From Syngnathus acus (lineage: Eukaryota; Chordata; Actinopteri; Syngnathiformes; Syngnathidae), in NCBI RefSeq assembly GCF_901709675.1, contig NC_051092.1, forward strand, positions 10,622,491 to 10,686,490: 64,000 bases of DNA, in the 5' to 3' direction. Position 1 is the first letter of the stretch. Every line of letters begins with the position of its first letter. The notes under the pieces are model-generated. The model did not search any database, was not told where the DNA came from, and saw only the letters and a program-made list of their open reading frames with translations. Made by a program: the position numbers and the translations under genes. Positions 33,481-44,300 of the stretch are shown here, piece after piece.

Positions 33481-33883
33481 CCCCATGCGCGCACACGTAC
33501 ACGCTCCTTTCCTAAATGCCGAATAATAATAGCAGTCAATACAGTTTGTGCACCAAACATTCCGATAGCGCACAAAATACCGATGCGAGTTCGTCCACGG
33601 AGCTTATCAGCAAGTCCTGTGAGCTTCCTGAGATAAAGGTTTCAAAGGCAAAAGAAAACTACACGCTACTGTTTATGTCCCTCCTTAAAACACAAGGTCC
33701 CACATTCCTTTGAGTGGCGCTGTGAACTCTCGCGTGATTTCATTTTCTTGAGCGGAACAGCTGACTACGCAGTGGCTTGTGCAAACGGATTGCGAGCCAA
33801 TATCCATTCCGAGCAGGACAAGATCATTTTGTGTAAATTACGAACTGACCTTTAGGGTTATAGATATCTATTCCCAACTGTCA
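33480..33883. promoter_or_regulatory. Likely bidirectional promoter of slc66a2 and hsbp1
   Basis: The interval lies between the putative first exon of slc66a2 (minus) and the hsbp1 start codon at 33884 (plus). It is richer in CpG than its surroundings (gggacgcgcccccatgcgcg near 33472, actctcgcgtgatttc near 33725). A CCAAT box is at 33797-33801, 83 bases before the hsbp1 ATG, and I see no TATA box near it. Head-to-head spacing of about 0.4 kb is typical of shared promoters; shared control is inferred. Confidence 0.5.
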
Positions 33884-35562
33884 ATGGCCGAGACGAATCC
33901 CAAGTCCGTTCAGGACTTTACAAACGTGGTGAGTCGTAAGCCTTGAAAGCAAGCTTGCGTTAGCTACACCAGTTTAGCTCAAGCTGGCTAACAAAGCTAT
34001 CGCAGCTGGCTAGCCAGTGTGTTAGTCTTTGAACTGTTACTCAAGTTGTATACGAATATATGACGTGCATTTCAATTAACCTATTTAGCGGTCATAACGT
34101 GTTATAAATTCGCATGATTATTAGCGGCTACAAGGGGCTGCAAAATCGTGTTTAGGCTCTTAAATTTATTATTTTTAATACATTATTTAGTTGGTGTAGG
34201 GGATACTAAACACCGTAACTATCCCTTTGTTGATTTATTTTATCGTAATACAGAATACATAAAAAATAAGTTTGTTAGTAGCGGATGGGTTAGTCTGATT
34301 GCCATGGAAACGATTCCAAGAGGCTTTCCTCCCAAACCTTCACGTTGTATGACTCTTTTTCTTGCCGTACGTGAACACGTTTGTCTAAAACATTACATTA
34401 TTGACTTGAATAGATAGGGGCTCTCCATGGAGCGCATTTGGTGACCCCTGAACTAGAGTATGCAGTGTGGCTTAGGATTCATTAAAGCATTATCTCCCAT
34501 GTTTGCTTAATTCAGTTTGGTTTGATGTTAAGAAAAACATGCACCTTCGCATTTCAATTGAGATTTTCTCCTTCAGATAACCGCTGAAAGGCTTCGGACG
34601 CCGGTAGTGAGGACAACATGCCGGTGACTGGGAAAAGCGACCACTTGAATGAGCCCTTACTCTCCATTTAGTATGAATGGGAACGAGCAGTAGAAGGCAA
34701 GAGAGATAGAATATTGAAGCTTGAGATGAAATATTTTGCAAGCGGCATGTAAAGCATGCCACTATCTCCTAATCACTCCGAGTAGAGAGGTTGGATTTTC
34801 ATATTTTCGCATATCCATGTTACCGACATGTGGTCCTTCACTCTCCGGTGTCTGAAGCCATCCGGTGGCGGGGATTTTGAAAAGCAGTTCCATTGTGATT
34901 GCACAGCCCCCAAAAAAGGTGATGGAAAAGCTCACAGGCGAACTAGGCCATTCTGTTGCTCAGGTGTGAATCTGGTATAATGGAAAAGAAATGTTAAATT
35001 ATTGCTGATTGTGGTTGTTCCCTGTGTGCCATGTGATTTTCTGGCAACCGGTTCAGGGTGTTACTGCTGGGATATGCTCCAGCACTCCCGCGACCCCCCT
35101 GGGGACAAGCGGTATGGAAAATAGATGGATGGATTATTGCTGATTGTTTTCCAGGTCCAAACTTTGCTGCAACAAATGCAAGACAAGTTCCAGACCATGT
35201 CGGACCAAATCATCGGAAGGAATATCCTAATTTCAAATTATCATTGGGAAATGTGTTTAATGGACTGAATATGAAGCTAGTATTTATTGTGCGCCAGGGC
35301 ATTAATGATGCAAATGATCATACTAGCGTCCTCATACTTCCATCTAATTTGTAGACATGGATGCAGTGTGTGATGAAGGCAATCATTTCACCACACCTAA
35401 GAGTCATTGATACAGTTTACCTTAACTGCCTCTTCACTTGATGAGATGAGCACGCGGATTGATGACTTGGAGAAGAACATTGCTGACCTGATGACACAGG
35501 CGGGCGTAGAAGAAAATGGGGCCATACCGGAAAAGCCGAAAGAAGGTCAAGGCTCCTCATGA
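33884..35562 (+). CDS. hsbp1: Heat shock factor binding protein 1
   Basis: Three coding exons: 33884-33928, 35155-35221 and 35438-35562, 237 nt including the stop, 78 residues (human HSBP1 has 76). The protein starts [15 protein letters not shown], then [19 protein letters not shown], then [19 protein letters not shown]. These heptads form the coiled coil by which HSBP1 trimerises and binds the heptad region of HSF1, negatively regulating the heat-shock response. The tail, from about residue 58 ([18 protein letters not shown]), is variable. Sequence identity favours HSBP1, yet the divergent slc66a2 neighbour recalls human HSBP1L1 next to SLC66A2. Intron 1 is GT-AG and holds a retrotransposon piece; intron 2 is AT-AC. 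A further donor (35565) and acceptor (35920) place one intron just after the stop codon, too close to it to trigger decay. Confidence 0.95.
35013..35132 (+). mobile_element. 5'-truncated non-LTR insertion with 15-bp target duplication
   Basis: A 120-bp segment with gcaaccggttcagggtgtta, ctccagcactcccgcgaccc and the terminal tail gatggatgg, a common fish non-LTR 3' end. It is flanked by perfect copies of attattgctgattgt at 34998-35012 and 35133-35147. A long target duplication, a truncated 5' end and a short tandem tail are the hallmarks of target-primed reverse transcription. The right duplication ends 7 bases before the hsbp1 exon-2 acceptor AG. Confidence 0.85.
35222..35437 (+). other. hsbp1: U12-type AT-AC intron of hsbp1
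   Basis: Only a join of 35221 to 35438 restores the conserved ...[14 protein letters not shown] reading. That intron begins ATATCCTAA (U12 consensus RTATCCTTT) and ends CTTCAC. Upstream of the AC is TTACCTTAACT (35417-35427), a near match to the U12 branch site TTCCTTAAC, with the branch adenosine 12-13 bases from the 3' end, within the usual 10-16. There is no GT near the exon-2 end that would serve a U2-type intron. Length is 216 nt. Confidence 0.9.
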
Positions 35563-35920
35563 AAGTAAGCCATTTTGTCCAATCTAAATACCAAATAAAC
35601 AAAAATAATTGGTTAATGCACAGTAATCCAGGAAAACATGCAAATGAAATTGTATCAGATTATTCAACCAAAGAAATCGATAATCGGTTCTAAAAATATT
35701 AAATGGTGACAGACCTAGGTACATGATAGCAAGATACAGTAAGACATAATACAGCTTGAACAATGGGGTTTCTGGGCTGGCATTTTGATTTCTCAAAAAG
35801 TTGTCATTTTCACAATATTAGGATTGAGCCCGACGAAACGATATTTACATATAAATCAAATGACCAATTATGTGATGTCCTGTTTATGTATTACTAAGTA
35901 AACACGTGTGTTCCCCACAG

Positions 35921-36540
35921 CTCCAGAGACAATACGCTGCATTCTAGGTACTGGAGCAGCGGAATTCCAGTCCTGATAATGACATTGACTTGTGTGATGT
36001 TTTTTTTTTATATACATATATTGACTATTGTGAGAAATGTTTGTGGTGAAACAAAGACAAATAGAACATTATTTGTAAGCTAGAATAATGTGTTCTGCCT
36101 GTTAAAATTCTAGTTCCGCAAAGATACAAATTAATGCAGTTTGTGCACTGACAGGGATGTTGTCCTATATTGTAATAGATTCTTGTGAAATGAAATGCTG
36201 GCTGATGGGAGTTACTGTTGTCCAAGCCTGTCATGATGACATCACACTGTGGGCTGATAGATTTCAAGAACTGCCTTTCAAAGACAGGAAATTAACATCT
36301 GATGCTTGCATTATTTGACAGCCACTGTTCATCAGCGGTGAGATGCATTCCCTCTTAACAGGTTTTCTTCTATTAAATATATTGACTAAAATGCTGTTGA
36401 ATTGCATAGTATATATTTTGTGCTAGGTGCTTTTAAATATAATCAGGAGGTGCTTTTTGTAAACAACCGTTTTACAATGCAATCGATACATGTTCACTCT
36501 GTTTAATATTTAATCCAAATAAACTGTGTTCAACTGAAAC
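35921..36540 (+). other. hsbp1: hsbp1 3' UTR exon
   Basis: Exon 3 appears to end at 35564 (TCATGAAA|GTAAGC, two bases after the TGA) and to join an acceptor TTCCCCACAG at 35920. The exon runs to the AATAAA at 36518-36523. It is non-coding and the exact cleavage site is not known. Confidence 0.6.
36518..36523 (+). terminator. hsbp1: hsbp1 polyadenylation signal AATAAA
   Basis: A canonical AATAAA about 0.96 kb after the hsbp1 stop, followed by a GT-rich actgtgttcaac stretch. Cleavage is expected at about 36535-36550. Confidence 0.7.
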
Positions 36541-36571
36541 ACACTTGGCACTTAAATGCACAATAGGAACC

Positions 36572-36577
36572 TTTATT
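36572..36577 (-). terminator. top1mt: Topoisomerase gene polyadenylation signal
   Basis: The plus strand reads TTTATT, that is AATAAA on the minus strand, about 220 bases beyond the topoisomerase stop codon at 36798. It lies 49 bases from the convergent hsbp1 signal. Confidence 0.65.
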
Positions 36578-36797
36578 CAGATGAATGCAAACAAAACTGT
36601 ACAAACATAACACTACAGTAATCTAATGAATAAAGTGCCAAACAAAGCAAACCTGTCAAAACATCAAGCAGTCATTGGTCATGTCACAACACTGCATGGA
36701 GAGAAAAAAAAATAGCCAGAGAACATTATGAATGGAACGTTTAACTACAGAGGTCCCTTAATTGCATTTGTGCAAATAAAACTGTCCAAGTAAATAT

Positions 36798-39700
36798 TCA
36801 GAACTCAAAGTTTGTCTCTGTCATGTCAATTGCCCAGGCAAACTTGTCCCTCTGGGTCTTATTGTAGATTTTTTCAATTGGCACCCCCATTCTTTTGCAC
36901 CTGAAACAAGTACAAAAAATACATAGATTACTTTTAGCAAAATTCTATATGAACAAATTGGGTTTGAAGTGCAACATGCCTTTGCCTCAAAAATCTAGAC
37001 AATCTGAAAAGCATTCATTACTGCCATCCTTCAATAATCGCTTCACAGAAGCGTAATAGAAGCAACTTGACATGGTGTGTTATACAATTAAATCAGTTTA
37101 TCCTATTCATTTACAGCTAGGACACACTTTCTGCCTCATTAACAACTGCTATTTACTAGTTCAGATGTTTGACTGGATACATTAACTATAATCATTGCCA
37201 GTTTAAGGTGAAATAACAAATGAGCAATAATAAAAATCGTCACATAACAGTTATAACTTTGGCTCTTACAATAATTGGCTCTTGCAGGCACTGTTTGTCG
37301 ATTGTAAGGTGTCCCAATGTAATTTTGCCATCTCGCTATCAATTTGACTGGTTGCCTCATGCACTCACCAGGCCACACTGATGCGTGGATCCAGATAGTT
37401 AAGCTTGGAGGTACCCAGTGCAATCTGCTTGTTCTCCTCTCGATCGGTGGCCTGGACTTCCAGCTTCATAAGACTCTCCGAACAGCGCTTCACAGCTGCT
37501 TTCTTCTTCTCCACCAGTCTGAGCATTATGGATCAGAGACAAATCACAATAATACTTCATTTTCAGGAATTCTACCGCTGATCAGAAAAATCTTAAAATA
37601 ATTATCACGAAAGTTTTGTTAATGAGCTATTGAACGATGGGCAGCAGGCCAAGTTGGCTGATTATGGCAATGAAAAACTCAACGAGGTGATATGAAGTAC
37701 TAAAATATACTGGACCCTCATATTCCTGCTTCAGTAGTCACAAAAAAATAAATAAATCTTAATTATTTTTTCCTTAAACCTGTCCTGGTAACCCAGTAAA
37801 GCGGTCTCTTTTTAAGTGCAATACATACATCTGCAGCTTGGGGTCTGAGCGGCCTTTAACCTTTGCGTCCTTCTTAGCTTGCTCCAGCTCCCTCTTGGCA
37901 TGTGCCAGTTGCTCTTTTCTTGCAGTAATCTGAAAGACAGTTGTGGTACAGAATGGGTCAGCAAAGTTCCAGAACTGGTGTCACAAAAGTCACATTTCAA
38001 ATCCAAACTGCTCTGCCCTTGAACTCGGAGTCTAACAATTCCATGGAGCCAAGTCAGGTGAGTAGGAAGTTTGCTTCAGCAACGTTCTCAGCCAGGAACT
38101 GTGAGACGCTCAGGGCCTTGTGAGCAGGAGTGTTGTCATTATGATGCAGCCACAAGCTTTGCTAGAGGCTGACATTTTTGGGAAATCCTGAGGGATTCCC
38201 ACAACGCGGGAGTCACCTTTCCCTTTAATACAGGGATCTGGACCGTACAGAATGAACATTTCGAGGGAGCAGGATTATCCAGTAGGGGCGGGGGGCTCGG
38301 AGAATGAATGATTTATTTTTTATGTAGCTGACCTCCAAAATAGTACATGGGGCAGGAGTCTTTTTCCACCAGGACAGGACATGATTTTTTGTATTGGGAG
38401 TGGGGCGCAAATGAAAACCCACTCTTGTGTCACCCTCTATGCTTCACATGCCACAAGGACCTCTGTTTGCATTTGAAATGTATTTTTGTGACAATTCATA
38501 TACTGCCAGTTTAAATATGCAGTAATTATATTCATTTAACAAAAAAAAAAAAAGTTGACACCTGTCTGAAAATTAAAATAAAAAAAAATATATAGTGAAA
38601 TGCCACTCGTGACAAGGAACTGTACAGTAACAACGGTAACAGAAAATGTTGCCTCCACCCTATACATATGCCATAAACTAGTACACTTGTACAAAAAATC
38701 TAACCTTGGCCTGAAGGTTCGCCATAGACTGTTCAAAGGTCTTTGGCGGCGCCCGCTGATGGTTACAGAGGATTGCAACCGCTCTGTTCGCTCTGTTGTA
38801 GCCGAGAAGTTTCTCTGCATCATTGACCATTGAGTCTGTGGAGGGTGACGGAATAATAATTTGCATTTAGACAATTGTGATGAGTATCACTGTCATTCAC
38901 TGCAATCTAATTGGGGGACTGCTGGTTTAATTACCGCCAGCTCAACTATCTGCTCACAAAAATCATACAAGCATTCACAATTTCACGGCACTAAAATCGA
39001 CTAGATCTCTTCTACCGTGGTGGGTAGAGTAGTCGTACTTAAGTAAGATTACAGATAGCCCATCTTGAGGAAACTATGATTTAGGTCAAAGTATAAAGTG
39101 GGAGGCTATATATCACGCAAAAGGATTCAACCCACTAATAAGTATCTGAATGGTAAACTGTGAAGGTCAAGCTGTCAAAATGGAAAGGCGGAGTGACATC
39201 AGTGTTCTTTAGAATATAAACTGTCACATGGACTAGTAGGTAAATGCGTATCCATGATCACATTTGAATTTAAATTGAAACCAGCGTATGAATAAAATAG
39301 TATTTTGTATGTAATGTATTTATGACTTTTAAGCAAGATGTAATAACCATGCCATTTGTGAATAATTAACACAAAATGTACCAACAGGGTGTTGGTACCA
39401 ACTCAGAGAAAAACAGATATATTGGTTAGGTTTATGTGTGTTTAGAACATCTTTGATTACCTTTTGTGAGTTCTTTCAGTTGCTGCTGCAGAGTGGTCGA
39501 GGCATTGTATGTCCTGAAAACCTTTGCAGTCAGACCTGGCATGAGGGAACTCAGATGCTTATTTAACATGGCGGTCTGTCATGGGGAGAAATAAAACAGA
39601 ACAGAGACAGATCAAATATCCCATTTGACTAAAAGGTACGTACACGGTCATTATACAAATGGAATATCTCTTTACTACCACTGGGTGGCACTGTGGTATT

Positions 39701-41322
39701 TAGAACCCACGTCTATTCTGCACCCAGTCATAGTATTTCATTTTTAAAAAGTTCAGAAGACCTTCCATCCTCTGGCAGTGTGGTGGTATCATAACAAGTT
39801 TGACGTGTTATAGGCAGCAGCCAGCCATTGGCTGGAGCCTCAACACCGCAGCAGGGATGAAAGGCTGCAATGCCCCCGTGCTAACATTCACTTGTGGGTC
39901 ATTACAGGTCTGGCAAAAGAATAAATTATTCAGATGAAGATTGCAATAATGATGAAGCTTGGTTTAATCAAAGTGGGTCCAGCACCCGGCTTTCTGAGGC
40001 CACACTTCTGGATGAATGTGAGCCTATTAAATCGACCATGCCTGTGAATGGACATGTAAACATACATGTGCATTCACATGATGAAGGACACTGGCACATG
40101 GCTACTGCAGCTTCTACCTTACTAATGAGGGAGCCAACTCATCATTGGCCATGCTAATGAAGGTTTTGAGAATCTCCAACGTGCTGCTGGCAAATCCATC
40201 CTTATTGCATATAATGTAATAGGAAATATTTAATGACGGCCACTATAGACATAGGTCAAAGCAAACATCTTGATTGAAGTCGGCGTAGTCATTTTGAGTT
40301 GTTTGACGTGTGTGTGTGCGTCAATTGCAACTCAAACTACACTTTTGGGCTGGTGGTGAAAGTCAAAGACTGCATGAGCACGCCAGCGTCCCTCATAAGG
40401 GTATGAAGAGTTTCAGATCAGCTTAATGGAAGCATTTTCTAAATCGGCACAAACCCCTATCGATATACTTATGTTGGTAACGTGGCCATAGATTGAAGTA
40501 AAGGGAAATTCTAGCAGCAGTTGCATTTCATATTTACATGCAGTTGAGAGTAATCTTACCATACTAACCCCAATCTAGTCACTGTTACGACTTCGAGTAA
40601 TAAACAGTTAATCGGATTTTGGGCTGCTCTTGACCCTTCGACATCCCTTCTCTCATTCCTCTTTTAGTCCGGCCATCATAAGGCATTTCTTACTCCTCCA
40701 CTCCCCTCACTGTCCACCTTCCGCTTTTTGCGTGACCTGACCTTTCGGCGTGTCAATCAAACAATCTGCCCAAAGCAGCCATTACCTTGCCACCTCCAAC
40801 ACAACTTGACATTTTCGAACAGGCCGAAGGCTACACAACAGAAGCAGTGCACTTTTGCTGCCAATTGTCCCCTATCTAATCCTGTCTCTTCTTTTTCCTT
40901 TGCCACAAGATAGAGGTAGCGGGCTGGCAGACCCTCTTGAGCTTATCTAATTGATTTTCTTTCAGCTTCATTTAACTACGTATTTTGCTACAAAATGTCA
41001 ACTCAACTGTTGTATCTGCCCTCACCTCCGGCTCTGTTGCGCTACAGAAACTAATGTGCTCCGCAACCGTCCAAGCACTTAACACAGGGTCACCTGTCAG
41101 CGGGTTGTCAGCATTACTGCACTACAAGAATTAATACTAAAGGGGAGATCCCTGGCCTCGCAGTCAAGACAATCTGTTAGCCTGGGTTATGCTTTTATAT
41201 GACAAATGACTAACCCTGACAAGCTCTGTGTCCTAACGGTGGAGGAACCGTTGAAATCTGTTGCCTGCAATTCTATGACAGATTGAAAAGTGATATTTAT
41301 ATGAAGAAATGATATACTATGC

Positions 41323-41368
<46 letters not shown>

Positions 41369-44300
41369 CAAATAATCTCATTTTCAATTCAATGGAGTCT
41401 TGAGTGCTTTCAATTAAAGTTGTTCTATAAATTACAAAAACTTGAGAAAAAGAGGGACAAAGGAAACTCGGGACACTCACAGTGAGGCGGTCAAAGAGCT
41501 CATCGCCAGGGTCCTTGTTTTCCATGAAAATCTTGAGATTCTTAAATGCCTGGCAAAGGAAAAACAGTCTTATAAATGTTTATGTTAACAGTTGCATAAT
41601 GATACGATTCTCCAATTTGCAGCTTGCGTGCCAAGACAACCTCACAAATTAAAACGCAGGGTCATCTGAGCTCCCAGCTTCTGCTGCATGACATTACCCT
41701 TCAATTTTAAATGCATAGATAAGGCATACTAGAGGAATACCATCCTGTGCATTTCTGACTCACTGGTTTCACAAATAGAAATGTTTAAAATTCACAGTGA
41801 CATTTAGCAATCTCACATTTCCTGAGAATGAGGTTCGCTATTTGGCAGGAAACCAAGTCATCCTGTCGAGTATATTACTTTTGTACGCGCTCGTTTCATT
41901 GCACGCGCACAGAGAAAAACAGATATAGTAAAAGAAATAGCAGATTGCCAAGCATACACAGATACTTGCGGGTCCATTAGCCTGTTTAAATGTACGGGCG
42001 GGGAAAAAACATGCACACAAAATAAAACCCTCACAAATTTCTGAAAAACAGATGTGCTTTTCATCAGACAAAAACAGCAGGCAAGCAAAAGTTGCAAGAT
42101 GCTTGTGAACACCAAGACAATAAATCTTTTTTCTTCACACTGTTCTTTGCATGGTCACAAATCAGAAAGTTTGCTTGTGGCTGAGTGCGTGTACACGTGT
42201 ATGTATGTATTGTATGTATACACGTGCGAAGAAGACTTTTGTTCCTTTACCTTATTGATGACTGGGACCTTGTTGTAATAGCGAATGGAATCTTTACCCA
42301 GGAAATCAAATTCCACTACACATTGGTTGCCATCCAGCTGCTTATGGAGTGTGATGTGCTCAACACGTAGTGAACAGCAGCCCACTGTGTCTGCCGTCTC
42401 TCCCTCCTCCTTTTCATTACCAGCTCTCAGCGCCAGCTTTTCCAGGTCAAAAGATGAAGAGATCAATATCAAATCCACAGTAGGGATGCTTTCATCTTCA
42501 GTACAAAAATTCAGAACAAGCGTTTGCCAGTAAAACCAACAACATGCAGAGCTTTATGGGGGAATCAAGTCATACTTTTTTTTTTCTTCTCTTTAGTGGG
42601 GTGGCCATTTTGTGACTCGCTGTCAACTGAAAATCGACATCAGAGTGCCGAAAGGCTTGCGAATGTCACATGACCAAACCCAGAAAACAGGTCCGCCATG
42701 ATGGGTCACTACATGAGCCCTTAGGCAGTTTGACTTTTTTTCCCTCCATCCATCCATCCATCCATTATCCGTACCGCTTGTCCCCATGGGCGTCGTAATT
42801 AGGTCAAAACAGGTTAGTTCATATTCCACTGAAGAAATGTTCATCAGAATGCTTTTTTAGACTAGTGGGGGGCGCACAGCACATTCTATTGTCAAGAAAA
42901 TTTGTGACTTGACTTCCCCTTTAACACATTTACAAGACCAACACACTATTTGAGGTTTACACTCCTTACCTGTCCAAAATATAAAGCATTTGGAAATGCC
43001 AAAATATTTATTATCTTTGATATGGCAATTGTAAATACAGCAGTAGTATGTACAAATTGCCTAAACTGCACTTCCAAAAAGCCAATAAGGAAAAGGTAGG
43101 AGATGGAAACACAGGAGGAAAGAAAGTTTACATACAATCAAATATTGTCCTTGCAAAAGGCATTGTATTGTACGTGAGAAGGCAGAAAAGTTATCCAGAC
43201 ACACAGAGATGGATTTTTCCATATGCTCATGTGTCTTCCAATTAGACCCGAGTGTTAAGAAGGACCCATGTGATAAGTTCATCTTAACGGTGTGTAATAA
43301 TGGAGAACTTGGTATTTGCATTAATTGATTCATACATAAATCAGACCTTGTCAATGAAGTAGAGGGCCACAGCTCTCTGTCGAATACGCATCTCTTTGGA
43401 CTTCATATCAGTAAGGTACTGTTCACGGATGCCATCCACATGCTGCTTAAGTTTGCGAGCAACCTCATATTTCTCCCAGTCCTTTTCACCCTGCAATCCA
43501 AGAAAGTAATGCAAAAGTGTAGACAACCAATGTTGGTAAAGAGTCAAAAAGACAAACAATCTAAACAAAACAAAGAAACTACTGCAAACAGTTCATTTAC
43601 TAACAAAATCTACAGTACTATATTACTCAATGCTTGATTGATTTATTGCTCGACTCTTTATTACATGTGCACTATTCTGTTTTGTTCTGTTTTTCGGTAT
43701 TTGCTACTGGAATCGGAATTTCTCGAGGGAGTACTTCTAAGGGATAAATAAAGTTGAGTCTAAGTCTTAGAACATAATGCGTGTTGTTCATGTCTGTTAC
43801 ACAAAAACAAGATTTTCCCAGACTGACTTTGAGTTTGGAGTTGGCATTCAGCATGACATATTTAATGCTCCCCTGGATGTTTTCTGTCCAACTGGCCAAC
43901 CATGTCACAGTGTTGTCATGGCGGACTTCCTTCCAGTGATGGCCGGCAGGAGGTACAGGGATGCAGGATTCTCTGGGGCAAACGGAGCAAGAAAGAATCA
44001 CAAAGTACACCAAGCGTAATGTTTTGCAAGCAACCTCTCAGATGTACAAGCTCTATCTTTTCAAATCTGCCAGAAATGATCATACTTCACCTCTTTGTGT
44101 TAGTAGATTTAGAAAAGAGCTCGATTTTCAGAAGGGAATGGGATTGCTCGGGTTATCGCTAAATCCGATCAAAACTGATAGATGACTAACACTCGGATTT
44201 TCAATTTGGGTGTCGACTACAATCACTAAGCTTTTTGTCAAGTCGTTCTTCACATTTACGTCAAATTAATATCACACATGGACAAACTTGGCCTCTCGCT

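Noticed and set aside
39017-39055. Fragment ggtgggtagagtagtcgtac plus ttaagtaag, like a fish MITE
   Set aside because: Only about 40 bases remain and no ends can be fixed, so it is not listed as an element.
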